Positions 32,852 to 41,613 of a stretch of DNA of 64,000 nt are shown here, piece by piece. The translations under genes were made by a program, and so were the position numbers. The notes under the pieces were generated by a model, which was given only the letters and a program-made list of their open reading frames with translations, was not told the origin of the DNA and did not search any database. The DNA comes from Butyricicoccus faecihominis (GTDB taxonomy: Bacteria > Bacillota > Clostridia > Oscillospirales > Butyricicoccaceae), in contig NZ_JANGCE010000008.1 in assembly GCF_024462775.1 (NCBI RefSeq), positions 38,426-102,425 on the forward strand, in the 5' to 3' direction. Position 1 is the stretch's first letter, and the number at the start of each line of letters is the position of its first letter.

Positions 32852-32901
32852 TTATATCTGATTTCTCTTTGCGCTGGAGAAAATGCGGCATGCTTTTTGT
32901 T

Positions 32902-33915
32902 TTAATTCGCGGCGGGGGATAGCGTGCCGACCGATTCGCCTTCGGCAAGCGTGGTCTCCACCAGAATGCGGTCGGGCTGCGGCTCGGAGCCTTGGATGAA
33001 GCTGACCAGCAGCCGGACGCAGACCTCGGCCTGCGCTTCACAGCGTACGTCGACCGAGGTGATCGAGGGCATGGCCATTTTGCCGATCATGCTGTTGTCG
33101 AAACCGACGAGGGCGACGTCGCCGGGCACGGATAGTCCCTGCTCGTGCAGCGCCTTGGCGGCTACCATGGCAAGATTGTCGTTGGCGCAGATAAAAGCTT
33201 CGGGCAAGCGCTTTTTGGAAAGCAGCGCGCGCTGTAAATTGTCGAAGCTGTATACGTTCTCCAGATCCAGATCGAGGATGAGGCTTTCGGGATCGCTATC
33301 CAGTCCAAACGCCTGTATGGCGCCCGTGTAGCCCTGATAGCGTTCCATGTAGCCGGTGGAATACTGCGGCGGGCCGATAAAGCCGATCCGGCGGTAGCCG
33401 CGCTCGAACAGATAGCGGACCGCTTGGTGTGCGCCTTCCAGATTGTCCTCGATCACCGTACACACGGACAGGTCGTGGTAGCGCGTGCCGGTGGCCACCA
33501 CGGGGATGCCGCAGGCCGCCACGTTGGCGACGATGCGTTCCTCCATATCGCCCAGAATGATAACGCCGGCAATCGAATTGGATTCAAATTTACGGCGCAG
33601 CTCATCGGGATCGACGTCGCAGTTAGCGCCCTTGAAAACCATCATATTATAATTGTAATCATGGGCAATGTTGAGGATATACTGGTGAAAGCTCATGTAA
33701 AAGTAAGAGTCACGCAGCCGTTCCCCGGTCGAGATCAGGCCGATATTATGAAGCTCCGTCCTGCTCTTCTGGTCGTAGTAGCCGAGTTCCTCCGCGATGC
33801 GCAAAATGGTTTCGCGCGTTTCCTGCTTAACGCTGGGCATATCGCGCAGGGCGAGGGACACGGTGTTTACCGACACACCGGCTCGCTGGGCGATATCCTT
33901 TAACGTGACTTTCAT
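32902..33915 (-). CDS. LacI family transcriptional regulator (LacI-2)
   Basis: A 337-residue repressor. Its HTH VTLKDIAQRAGVSVNTVSLAL (residues 3-23) is followed by a typical effector domain with LVGFDNSMIGKMAMPSITSVDV near residue 270. It resembles LacI-1 in layout. The ATG at 33915 follows GGAGGAAAACAG; the longer frame to 33978 is without RBS. It lies downstream of ABC system 2 on the same strand but has its own promoter. It likely controls that system and the divergent dehydrogenase at 38384. Confidence 0.92.
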   Translation of the reverse strand: MKVTLKDIAQRAGVSVNTVSLALRDMPSVKQETRETILRIAEELGYYDQKSRTELHNIGLISTGERLRDSYFYMSFHQYILNIAHDYNYNMMVFKGANCDVDPDELRRKFESNSIAGVIILGDMEERIVANVAACGIPVVATGTRYHDLSVCTVIEDNLEGAHQAVRYLFERGYRRIGFIGPPQYSTGYMERYQGYTGAIQAFGLDSDPESLILDLDLENVYSFDNLQRALLSKKRLPEAFICANDNLAMVAAKALHEQGLSVPGDVALVGFDNSMIGKMAMPSITSVDVRCEAQAEVCVRLLVSFIQGSEPQPDRILVETTLAEGESVGTLSPAAN

Positions 33916-34007
33916 CTGTTTTCCTCCAAACCGCATAAGGGGGCGGCGGGTGCGGCTAAAACCGGTTCGCGCCTTCATATGCCGGATACAGCATGCTATA
34001 TCCTATC

Positions 34008-34047
34008 CTAATATTATTAGTGTATGTTATTTCTTGCGCGTATGCAA
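34008..34047 (-). promoter_or_regulatory. LacI-2 promoter with TAATATTA palindrome
   Basis: Minus strand TTGCAT (34042-34047), a 17-bp spacer and TACACT (34019-34024). The 13-bp palindrome CTAATATTATTAG (34008-34020) covers the start site and may be its operator. Confidence 0.65.
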
Positions 34048-34123
34048 TGATAAAATTCAAAAATCAGCATATTCACATGAAACTCCCGCCCTATTTTCGC
34101 GATTCTCGTGTAAAATCATAAGA

Positions 34124-34157
34124 ACGCCGCCCGGAAATGATTTTTCCGGGCGGCGCT
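34124..34157 (-). terminator. Probable terminator of ABC system 2
   Basis: Stem CGCCGCCCGGAAA/TTTCCGGGCGGCG (34125-34137, 34143-34155) located 30 nt after the end of the binding-protein gene. The minus-strand tail is only moderately T-rich. Confidence 0.65.
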
Positions 34158-34189
34158 TTGTTTGATAAAACAGCTTTGCGTAAAAAGGA

Positions 34190-35230
34190 TCAGGATTCGC
34201 GCTTGACGCCGGACTGGGCCATCTTATCGTTGACATCCGCGTAGAACGAGTCCACGTTCGAGGAATCGACGACCAGCACGTCTACCGCTTGATTTTTTTC
34301 CACGCTCTTGCCTTCTAGGATTTCGACGGCGTTCTTGACGCCCTGATAGCCCTCTTCGATCGGCTGCTGGGCCAGAGAAGCGGTCAGTTCGCCCGCCTGA
34401 ATAGAGTCGAGCGCGCCGAAGGAACCGTCAAAGCCCATGACGATGGTCTGGCTTTCCAGCCGCGCGCCCTTGACCGCTTCGGTCGCGCCGAGCGCCATCT
34501 CGTCGTTCGTGCAGTAGAAGGCCTTAATATCAGGGGTGGACTGAATGATATTTTCCGCAACGTTCATGCCCTTGCCGCGGTCGGAATCGGCGGGCTGCAC
34601 GGATACGACCTCCAGCCCGGCGGCCTCCATGGCCTCCTGCGCGCCGCTGACGCGGTCGTCATGCACGGTTTGGCCGACCGTACCGCGGATGATGGCGACC
34701 TTGTCGCCCTTTTGCAGTTTGGATGCGATGTATTCGCCCGCGGTCTTGCCCGCGGCCACGTTGCCCGTGCCGACAAAGCACTCGTACAGGGAATCGTCCT
34801 CCGTATTCAGCTTGGTATCGATCAGAACGAGCGGGATCCCCTTGCTCTTGACGGTCTCCGCGGCGGATACCAGCGCGGTCGGCTCGTTCGCCGCCAGCAC
34901 GATCGCGGCGGCCTTGTTATTGCACGCGTCCTCCACCATGTTGATCTGGGCGGCGGAATCGGTCTCCGCGTTCGGCCCTACCACGTTGATGTTGTAGCCC
35001 AATTCCTTGCCCGCGATCTTCGCGCCCGCTTCGACCATGTGCCAGTAATCGCTATTGAGCGCCATGACGATCACGCTGATGTCCTTGCCGCCGCCGGAAG
35101 CTTCAGGGGCGGCGGGGTCCGCCGTGTCGGTCGGCGCGGGGGTGTCGCTGCCGCCGCCGCAGCCCGCGAGAACGCCTGCGAGCAGCACGCCGCTCATTGC
35201 CAATGCCAGATGCTTCTTCATAGTTTTCAT
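34190..35230 (-). CDS. Ribose-type ABC transporter substrate-binding lipoprotein (system 2)
   Basis: A 346-residue receptor of the RbsB family. The lipobox LAGC near residue 24 is followed by a Gly/Pro/Thr-rich spacer. The mature domain has ISVIVMALNSDYWHMVEAGAKIAGKELG and FYCTNDEMALGATEAVKGA, typical of inositol- and ribose-binding members. The start at 35230 follows AAGGAGG; the same frame extends much further upstream but only as a shadow of the permease gene. It is the last gene of system 2, 77 nt after the permease. Confidence 0.92.
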   Translation of the reverse strand: MKTMKKHLALAMSGVLLAGVLAGCGGGSDTPAPTDTADPAAPEASGGGKDISVIVMALNSDYWHMVEAGAKIAGKELGYNINVVGPNAETDSAAQINMVEDACNNKAAAIVLAANEPTALVSAAETVKSKGIPLVLIDTKLNTEDDSLYECFVGTGNVAAGKTAGEYIASKLQKGDKVAIIRGTVGQTVHDDRVSGAQEAMEAAGLEVVSVQPADSDRGKGMNVAENIIQSTPDIKAFYCTNDEMALGATEAVKGARLESQTIVMGFDGSFGALDSIQAGELTASLAQQPIEEGYQGVKNAVEILEGKSVEKNQAVDVLVVDSSNVDSFYADVNDKMAQSGVKRES

Positions 35231-35307
35231 TTTTCTTTCCTCCTTGATTGGCGGCGCGCCGCTTGCATGTCTGGCGCGCCAATGGTTTATCATGACCCCT
35301 AGCGGGG

Positions 35308-36345
35308 TTATGCGCTTGCCGCTACGGCGTCGTCCTCTTTCTTCATGCGCTTGACGCGGGCAAAGCCGCCCGAGCGGATGACGTCGATAAACACCGCCAC
35401 GATGATGATTGCGCCGAGGAAGATCGTCTGCATATCCGAGGATACATTGAGCAGGTTCAGGCCGTTGCGAAGGACGGAAATGAGCAGTACGCCGGAAAAG
35501 GTGCCCAGCACGTTGCCCTTGCCGCCGAAGAACGAGGTGCCGCCGATGATGACGGCCGCGATCGCGTCGTTTTCCAGCAGCAGGCCGGAAAGGGGATAGG
35601 CCGAATTGGTGCGGCCGGTCAGGATGATGCCGCCCAGCGCGGCCATGACGCCCGATATCACATAAACACTGGTGCGCACAAAGTCCACATTGATGCCGGA
35701 CAGGGCGGCCGTGGTGATATTGCCGCCCACCGCGTAGATATGGCGGCCGAGCGTGGAGTAATTGAGGAAAACGCTGAATAGGATGTATGCGATCAGCATC
35801 AGCAGAAAGCTGACCGGCACCTTGCCCAAAAAGGAATCCGGGTCGCTGCTGAGGAAGGAAGCGCCCGCCCATTTGATGGCGGCGGGCATGCCCGCGATCG
35901 GGGTGGCGCCCGTGATGACCAGCGCCACGCCCTTATAAATGTTCTGCGTGCCGAGTGTGGAGATGAAGGGGTGGGGCAGCTTGCACTTGGTGAGCAGCAA
36001 ACCGTTGACCAGACCGAGCAATCCGCCGGACAGGATGCCGATCAGCAGGCAAAGGATCGGGTTCCAGCCCATCCCCACCGCGCATTTGGCCATGATGATG
36101 GTCGAAAGCGTCATGGTGAAGCCGATCGACAGGTCGATGCCCGCCGTCAGGATACAAACCATCATGCCGAGGGCCAAAAAGCCGTTCATGGCGGTTTGCC
36201 GGGCCACGTTCATCAGGTTGCCCACGGTCAAAAAGTTTTCGTTTTGGATGGTCAGAAAAATGCCAAGCAGGATCAGCGCGATGATGGGGCCCGCCTTGCC
36301 GAGCAGCTCCTTTGCCCCCGCGGCCGCCTTGTTGTCCTTGTTCAT
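35308..36345 (-). CDS. Ribose-type ABC transporter permease (system 2)
   Basis: A 345-residue RbsC-type permease with multiple helices. It includes LTAGIDLSIGFTMTLS (about residues 66-81), the coupling loop NYSTLGRHIYAVGGNITTAALSGINVDFVR near 200-230, and IGGTSFFGGKGNVLGTFSG. Its start codon overlaps the stop of the ATPase gene by four nucleotides (ATGA), so the two are translationally coupled. The C-terminus is charged (RVKRMKKEDD). Confidence 0.93.
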   Translation of the reverse strand: MNKDNKAAAGAKELLGKAGPIIALILLGIFLTIQNENFLTVGNLMNVARQTAMNGFLALGMMVCILTAGIDLSIGFTMTLSTIIMAKCAVGMGWNPILCLLIGILSGGLLGLVNGLLLTKCKLPHPFISTLGTQNIYKGVALVITGATPIAGMPAAIKWAGASFLSSDPDSFLGKVPVSFLLMLIAYILFSVFLNYSTLGRHIYAVGGNITTAALSGINVDFVRTSVYVISGVMAALGGIILTGRTNSAYPLSGLLLENDAIAAVIIGGTSFFGGKGNVLGTFSGVLLISVLRNGLNLLNVSSDMQTIFLGAIIIVAVFIDVIRSGGFARVKRMKKEDDAVAASA

Positions 36346-37889
36346 CCGATATTACCTCCCGTTGCCAGTGTCAATATTTCCTCTTGTCCCACGGCGCCGT
36401 CGTTTGCGACGACGCCCGTCTGTTTGCCCTCGTACATGACCATGACCCGGTCGCTCATGCCCAAGATCTCCTCCATTTCAGAGGAGACCATGATGATCGA
36501 CGCGCCCTGCTCGAGCAGCCGGTTCATGATCGTATAGATCTCCACCTTGGCGCCCACGTCCACGCCCTTGGTCGGTTCGTCGAAGATGAATACCTTGGCG
36601 CCGGAAAGCAGCCATTTCATAATGACAATCTTTTGCTGGTTGCCGCCGGAAAAATTCACCGAAGCCTTGTCAGGCTGCATGGGCCGCAGGTTCAGTTCGT
36701 TGCCGTATTGGGTGACCATCTCGCGGCGCTTTTTGTTGCTGACCAGCCCGAATTGATTGCGAAATTGCTTCATTGTGACCAGCGTGCCGTTTTCAATCAC
36801 ATTATGAATGAGGACAAGCCCTTCTTCCTTGCGGTTTTCCGTGATCAGTACAATACCCTTTTTGATGGAATCGCGCGGATTTTTCACGGTGATCTGTTGG
36901 CCGTTCAAATACAGACGTCCGTCCGCCAACGGGTCCGCGCCGAAGATGGCGCGCATGGTTTCGGTGCGTCCCGCGCCGACCAAGCCGAATACGCCGAGTA
37001 ATTCGCCTTTTTTAACGTTAAACGAAACATTATCAAATTTTTCGGCGCACAGATTCTCGCAACGGAAGACCTCTTCGCCGATGGGTACGCTGCGCTTTGG
37101 AAATTTTTCCTCAAGCGACCGGCCGACCATCAGTTTGATGATCTGATCCTCGGTCACGTCCGCGACCGGGATGGATGTTCCGGAGTTCTGGCCGTTTTTC
37201 AGCACCGTCACCATGTGGCCGACTTTTTTAGCTTCGTCCAGCTTGTGGGTGATGAAGAGGATGGCCACGCCCTGCCGGTTCAAATCGAGCATTAGGTCGA
37301 GCAGAAAATCGATCTCCTTGCGGCTGAGCGAGGAGGTCGGCTCATCCATGATGAGCAGCTTGGCGTTGCGGTCGACCGCGCGGGCGATCTCGACGAGCTG
37401 CCGCTGTCCCATGCCCAGCTTCTCCATGGGCATATCCACGTCGATATCGGTCAGGCCGACGCGGGCGAGCGCTTTCTTGGCGGATCGGCGCTGTTCCTTC
37501 CAGTTGATCAGTCCGGCCTTTTGCTTTTCGCAGCCTAAGTACATGTTTTCCACAACGCTCAGGCAGGGGATGTTGCTCAGTTCTTGATAAATGACCGCAA
37601 TGCCCAGATTGTAAGCGTCCTCCAAGGAACGCAGCTTGACGGGCTGGCCCATCCAGCGCATTTCGCCGCCTTCCGGCTTATTGATGCCGATGATCGTTTT
37701 GATCATGGTGGACTTGCCGGCGCCGTTTTCGCCCAGCAGCAGGTGAATCTCCCCTTGGCGGATGGTCAGGTTTACGTGGCTCAGTGCGACGACGCCGGGA
37801 AACATCTTTGTGATATCGCGCATTTCGAGCAGCGGAACGGAAAGAACGGCTGCCGCGGCAGCGCCGGTATGCTGTTTGGTCTCTGTCAT
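36342..37889 (-). CDS. Ribose-type ABC transporter ATP-binding protein (system 2)
   Basis: A 515-residue fused double-ATPase. Walker [10 protein letters not shown] (about residue 54) and LLIMDEPTSS mark the first half. In the second, [10 protein letters not shown] replaces Walker A, and FSGGNQQKIVIMKWL and FIFDEPTKGVDVGAK follow. An Ala-rich N-terminal leader of about 20 residues precedes the usual LLEMRDITKMFPG. The ATG at 37889 has AGGAGG seven nucleotides upstream. First gene of system 2, preceded by a near-consensus promoter. Confidence 0.93.
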   Translation of the reverse strand: MTETKQHTGAAAAAVLSVPLLEMRDITKMFPGVVALSHVNLTIRQGEIHLLLGENGAGKSTMIKTIIGINKPEGGEMRWMGQPVKLRSLEDAYNLGIAVIYQELSNIPCLSVVENMYLGCEKQKAGLINWKEQRRSAKKALARVGLTDIDVDMPMEKLGMGQRQLVEIARAVDRNAKLLIMDEPTSSLSRKEIDFLLDLMLDLNRQGVAILFITHKLDEAKKVGHMVTVLKNGQNSGTSIPVADVTEDQIIKLMVGRSLEEKFPKRSVPIGEEVFRCENLCAEKFDNVSFNVKKGELLGVFGLVGAGRTETMRAIFGADPLADGRLYLNGQQITVKNPRDSIKKGIVLITENRKEEGLVLIHNVIENGTLVTMKQFRNQFGLVSNKKRREMVTQYGNELNLRPMQPDKASVNFSGGNQQKIVIMKWLLSGAKVFIFDEPTKGVDVGAKVEIYTIMNRLLEQGASIIMVSSEMEEILGMSDRVMVMYEGKQTGVVANDGAVGQEEILTLATGGNIG

Positions 37890-37960
37890 CTTCACTCCTC
37901 CTTTTGAGCTGTCGGGGAACGTTGTTTGGGGAAATCGTGAAATTAATATTCGTTGGTAAT

Positions 37961-37989
37961 AGTATATTTCATATCAAACTGGCTGTCAA
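37961..37989 (-). promoter_or_regulatory. Promoter of ABC system 2
   Basis: Minus strand TTGACA (37984-37989), a 17-bp spacer and TATACT (37961-37966). An AATTAATATT motif follows near the start site. Confidence 0.8.
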
Positions 37990-38274
37990 TAATATAAATA
38001 ATAATATGATAAACAAGAAAATAACCAACAAAATATGCAATTTGACGGAAGGAGGAAAAGAAATACATTTATAAAGTCAAATAAAAACTGTGGTTAAATG
38101 TCGATATGTGTCGAAATACATGAAATAAAATGCTATATATAATAAGAATGTCGAAAACGCGGTTGCAGTGATGTGATGTTTGACATAAGCGTGACGAGGG
38201 GTATCGAAACCGCCTTATCAGTTTTGCACAAAAATAATAATCTGTATTTGTTATATGAAAAATATGAAATTATA

Positions 38275-38302
38275 TTGACAAATTAATATTATGTGATAGG
38301 AT
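38275..38302 (+). promoter_or_regulatory. Promoter of the 38384 dehydrogenase
   Basis: TTGACA (38275-38280), a 16-bp spacer containing AATTAATATT, and TAGGAT (38297-38302). Confidence 0.65.
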
Positions 38303-38383
38303 GGACTCAAGAAAAGAATCGTAACTGAAAACCAAACCGAAGCAATTTGAACGTTATCATGTATATTATCGGAGGTGCGTAAA

Positions 38384-39382
38384 ATGAAAAAAACACTGAA
38401 AATCGGCGTGATCGGTCTGGGGCGGCTGGGCTACCACCATACCATGAACGTGACCCGCACGATGGGCGCCCGGTTGGTCGCTGTGTCCGATCCGGTGCAG
38501 GCCGCGCTGGATCGCGCGGCAAATGATTTCGATGTAAAGGGGTATCTGGATTATCGCGAAATGATCAGCGATCCCGAGGTGGAGGCGGTTGTCGTCGCCA
38601 CGCCCACGCAGACCCACTACGAGGTGCTGATGGATATCATCGCCACCGGCAAGCCGATCTTTGTGGAAAAGCCCATCACCTTTACGGTGGAAGAGGCGGA
38701 AAAGATCATGCAGGCCGTCAAGGAGGCGGGCGTGTACTTACAGGTCGGCTTCATGCGCCGGTTTGATCCCGGCCATGTGGCGGCGAAGAAGATGATCGAA
38801 TCCGGCGCGTGCGGCAAGCCGATCTATATCCACGATTGCCAGCGCGATCCCAACGGTCCCCCTCCGGCCTATGTGCCGCAGTCGGGCGGCCTGTTCGTCG
38901 ATATGGGCATCCATGATCTGGACGTGGCGCGCTGGCTGATGGGCTGCGAGATCACGGAGATCTACGCGCAGGGCGCGGTGCTCAAGCACGAGTTCCTGAA
39001 AGAGCTGAACGACGTGGACGACGGCCAGATGCTGCTGAAGTTTGAAAACGGCGGCCTCGGCATGATCGAGATCAGCCGCAACGCCAACGATGTTTACGAT
39101 ACCCGCACCGAGGTGATCGGTCTGGACAAGAGCGTCTTTGTCGGGCAGGATCAGCTTACCCCGTACACCGTTGTGGGCGGGCAGCAGGTCACGGTCGATA
39201 TGGCGAACTGGTGCCTGGGCCGCTTCAAGGATGCGTATGAGCTGGAAATGCAGGCCTTCGTCGACCATGTGCGCGCGAACGAGCCTTCGCCGGTCACCGC
39301 GTACGACGGCATGATGGGCATCAAGCTGGCGCTGACGGCTACCGCGTCCTACCGCGCGGGCACGGCGATGCAGCTTAGCTGA
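38384..39382 (+). CDS. Inositol 2-dehydrogenase-like Gfo/Idh/MocA oxidoreductase
   Basis: A 332-residue NAD-dependent dehydrogenase. It has the Rossmann motif GVIGLGRLGYHHT (about 8-20), EKP in IFVEKPITF near residue 97, and the catalytic region SGGLFVDMGIHDLDVARWLMG (about 167-187) with its conserved Asp and His. This layout resembles rhizobial-type inositol dehydrogenases (IdhA/IolG group) more than the Bacillus-type enzyme encoded at 40480. It may act on scyllo- or another inositol isomer. The ATG follows CGGAGG. It is divergent to ABC system 2 and monocistronic. Confidence 0.87.
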   Translation: MKKTLKIGVIGLGRLGYHHTMNVTRTMGARLVAVSDPVQAALDRAANDFDVKGYLDYREMISDPEVEAVVVATPTQTHYEVLMDIIATGKPIFVEKPITFTVEEAEKIMQAVKEAGVYLQVGFMRRFDPGHVAAKKMIESGACGKPIYIHDCQRDPNGPPPAYVPQSGGLFVDMGIHDLDVARWLMGCEITEIYAQGAVLKHEFLKELNDVDDGQMLLKFENGGLGMIEISRNANDVYDTRTEVIGLDKSVFVGQDQLTPYTVVGGQQVTVDMANWCLGRFKDAYELEMQAFVDHVRANEPSPVTAYDGMMGIKLALTATASYRAGTAMQLS

Positions 39383-39422
39383 TAAAATTTGCTTGTATCA
39401 TTTCTTCTTCATCCTTATAACG

Positions 39423-39460
39423 CCGAAGGGCGCTGACGGAAACCCGTCAGCGCCCTTCGG
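39423..39460. terminator. Strong hairpin after dehydrogenase gene
   Basis: A perfect 17-bp stem (39423-39439 with 39444-39460) and loop AAAC, with no T-run. It sits next to repeat copy B and probably ends the 38384 transcript. Confidence 0.7.
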
Positions 39461-39465
39461 TCAGC

Positions 39466-39506
39466 GTGTCAAAGAACCTCTCGCGCCGCAGCGCGTTTAA
39501 AATAGG
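39466..39506. repeat. Dispersed 41-bp intergenic repeat, copy B
   Basis: Inverted relative to copy A at 1741-1781, with a few mismatches. Beyond it both copies also share an AGACTGTC word, and each is framed by strong hairpins (here 39423-39460 and 39529-39550). Confidence 0.7.
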
Positions 39507-39528
39507 TTTCGGACAGTCTAAACAGCAA

Positions 39529-39550
39529 GAGCGGGCCGATTGGCCCGCTC
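39529..39550 (-). terminator. Hairpin downstream of symporter operon
   Basis: Stem GAGCGGGCC/GGCCCGCTC with loop GATT, 50 nt beyond the last minus-strand gene; a pyrimidine-rich minus-strand stretch lies before it. Confidence 0.55.
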
Positions 39551-39603
39551 CGCTGTGCTAGAGGGATTAAGGAAAAAAGAAAAAAGAAAATGAAAAGAGG
39601 GTG

Positions 39604-40464
39604 TCAGCAGTATTTCGCAACGTGTGCGCGGGTGACCTCGGCCGCCTTCTTGACGTTCTCTTCCTGAGAGAGCTCGTAGTAGGCGGGGCGGAACACTTCC
39701 ATGGTGCATACATCGCCGGTGAAGCCGATCTTCTTGAGCGTATCGGCGTAGCGCTTGTGATCCAAGCAATCGCCCGGCTCGCCCGGCCACAGACGCTTCT
39801 CGTCGTTGTTGTAGGCCGCGCCGCAGGGCATATCCTCCATGCCGTTCAGATGCCAAACGAAGATGTACTTGCCGTCGGCCTGCTCGAGGGTCTCCCACTG
39901 GGAAGCCATCGCATGGAAGTGGTACTGGTCGAGCGTGATGCCGACGAACGGGGAATCGACAGCCTTCACGATATCGTAAGCGTATTCAAAGCGGTTGATG
40001 GACATGGTGGGTGCGCCGCAGAATTCGAGCGACAGGCGTATGCCGTGCGGCTCCACCTTTTTGACCATTTCTTTCAGAACGGCCACGGCGTCGGCCTTGA
40101 TCTCGCCCACGGTCGCGTGGACCGGCAGGTCCATGGAGGGCACGACGACGATCATTTTGCAGCCGAGGATGTTGCAGCGGCGGATAATCTCGTCCAGCTC
40201 CGCCATGACGGCGTCCTTCTCGGCCTGCGTCTGTTTCATGTTGAAGAAAATAAGCGCGTTGTAGGAAAGCATTTTCAGCTTGTGGGTCTTGAACCACTCG
40301 CCAAGCTCTTCGATGGTGTACTTGCCGGCCTCGAGGTCGCGGTTGAGGCATTCGGACTGTACGTCGATATAATCAAAGCCATACTTTTCGCACAGATCGA
40401 GGTCCTTTAGTACCGAGTGATCCTTGCAAAAACGGTTGCAGCCTTCGTTAAATCCGATTTTCAT
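39604..40464 (-). CDS. IolI-like sugar phosphate isomerase/epimerase
   Basis: A 286-residue xylose-isomerase-like TIM barrel. Metal-site candidates are Glu in LSLEFCGAP, Asp/His in GITLDQYHFH, His in FVWHLNGMED and the terminal Glu in CTMEVFRP, the pattern of 2-keto-inositol isomerase IolI. It stays close to a true IolG (15 nt downstream of it) and a symporter, so conversion of one inosose to another is the best inference. RBS GGAGG precedes the ATG. It is not similar enough to the protein at 18009 to be a recent duplicate. Confidence 0.82.
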   Translation of the reverse strand: MKIGFNEGCNRFCKDHSVLKDLDLCEKYGFDYIDVQSECLNRDLEAGKYTIEELGEWFKTHKLKMLSYNALIFFNMKQTQAEKDAVMAELDEIIRRCNILGCKMIVVVPSMDLPVHATVGEIKADAVAVLKEMVKKVEPHGIRLSLEFCGAPTMSINRFEYAYDIVKAVDSPFVGITLDQYHFHAMASQWETLEQADGKYIFVWHLNGMEDMPCGAAYNNDEKRLWPGEPGDCLDHKRYADTLKKIGFTGDVCTMEVFRPAYYELSQEENVKKAAEVTRAHVAKYC

Positions 40465-40479
40465 ATGTATGTTCCTCCC

Positions 40480-41496
40480 TTACTTCTGATAGAAAGCGGG
40501 CGTGCCGCCGGTAACGACCTTTTCGATCTGGCCCGAAGTCTGCGCCTTGACCAGCGCGTCCGCGGTGATGGAAGCCACGTAGCCGTCCCAAGCGGAGGAG
40601 CCGCCGGTCTCGCCCTTCAAAGCGTGGTCGACCCAGTCCTGAATCTCCACATCGTAGGAATCGATGAAGCGCAGGATCCAGTTGTCCTCGATCTTGGTGG
40701 AAACGTTGTGATCGTAACGGACGGTCGGGAAGGACGGGCAGGGCAGGTTCATTACGCCGTTTTCGCAAACGACTTCGCAGTTGATGTCGTAGCCGAAGCC
40801 GCAGTTGACGTTCACTTCGAGAACGGTGACAACGCCGCCCTTGGTCTTGAGGATCATGACCTGCGGGTCCTTGAGGCCTTCGTGCGCCTTGCTCGTGACC
40901 TTGGGCATGATGCACTGTACTTCGTCCCACTCGTCGTTAACGAGCCACGGCAGTACGTCGATTTCGTGGATCGCGGTGTCGGTCACGGCCATGGCGGTGG
41001 TGTAATCCTCCGCTACGCCGTCCGCGCGGTGGGTGCACTTGATGACCAGCGGCGCGCCGAACTTGCCTTCCTCGATCAGGGCCTTGAGCTGGTTATAGCC
41101 GCGGTCGTAGCGGCGCATGAAGCCGACCTGTACCAGATGCTTGCCGGAGGCGACCTCCGCGTCGACGATCTCCTTGCAGTCCGCGGCGGTGTTGGCCAGC
41201 GGCTTCTCGCTGAATACCGGCTTGCCGGCCTTGACGGCGGCGACGACCGGATCCTTGTGGAACGCGCCCGGGGTGGTGACGACAACGGCGTTTACGTCGG
41301 GATCGTTAATGGCTGCGTTGAAATCCGTGTAGACCTTGACGCCGGCGCCCGCGATCTCGGCGCCCTTCTGCGCGCCTGCCTCAAAAACGTCGCAGACCGC
41401 AACGACCTCCGCTCCCTTGATACGGTTCTGGATGCGCTCGATGTGTTCGCGGCCGATCATGCCGCAGCCGATAACAGCGATTTTCAGATTGTTCAT
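40480..41496 (-). CDS. iolG: myo-Inositol 2-dehydrogenase IolG
   Basis: Oxidises myo-inositol to scyllo-inosose with NAD. At 338 residues it parallels Bacillus IolG along its length. It has the Rossmann IAVIGCGMIGREHIERI start, SEKPLANTAADC with the catalytic Lys near residue 97, LVQVGFMRRYDRGY, and the active-site stretch AVTDTAIHEIDVLPWLVND (about 170-188) with Asp and His. It ends SGQIEKV...PAFYQK as in Bacillus. RBS AAGGAG precedes the ATG. It lies between the symporter and the IolI-like gene and is probably the main inositol-oxidising enzyme here. Confidence 0.92.
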   Translation of the reverse strand: MNNLKIAVIGCGMIGREHIERIQNRIKGAEVVAVCDVFEAGAQKGAEIAGAGVKVYTDFNAAINDPDVNAVVVTTPGAFHKDPVVAAVKAGKPVFSEKPLANTAADCKEIVDAEVASGKHLVQVGFMRRYDRGYNQLKALIEEGKFGAPLVIKCTHRADGVAEDYTTAMAVTDTAIHEIDVLPWLVNDEWDEVQCIMPKVTSKAHEGLKDPQVMILKTKGGVVTVLEVNVNCGFGYDINCEVVCENGVMNLPCPSFPTVRYDHNVSTKIEDNWILRFIDSYDVEIQDWVDHALKGETGGSSAWDGYVASITADALVKAQTSGQIEKVVTGGTPAFYQK

Positions 41497-41613
41497 AGTA
41501 TTTTCTCCTTTTCCAAAATAATAAGTAAGCGAATGTGTACGGAGCGTCCTGCTTGGGGCCGGGGCGCTTTTCTTAAAGCCGTGCCCTCGGTGAGGCGCGC
41601 GGTTTTAGACGAA

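Larger units (their letters stand above)
37890..38383. other. AT-rich divergent control region of system 2
   Basis: 494 bp without genes between the ABC operon and the divergent dehydrogenase. It holds two strong promoters (37961-37989 minus, 38275-38302 plus). An AAATTAATATT motif occurs at both promoters. In the middle (38050-38210) there are repeated TGTCGAAA-like words but no clear structure. Confidence 0.65.

Noticed and set aside
34190..35872. Binding protein of system 2 extended to 560 residues
   Set aside because: The extra N-terminal part is an out-of-frame reading of the permease gene; the ATG at 35230 has an AGGAGG site and a proper lipoprotein signal.
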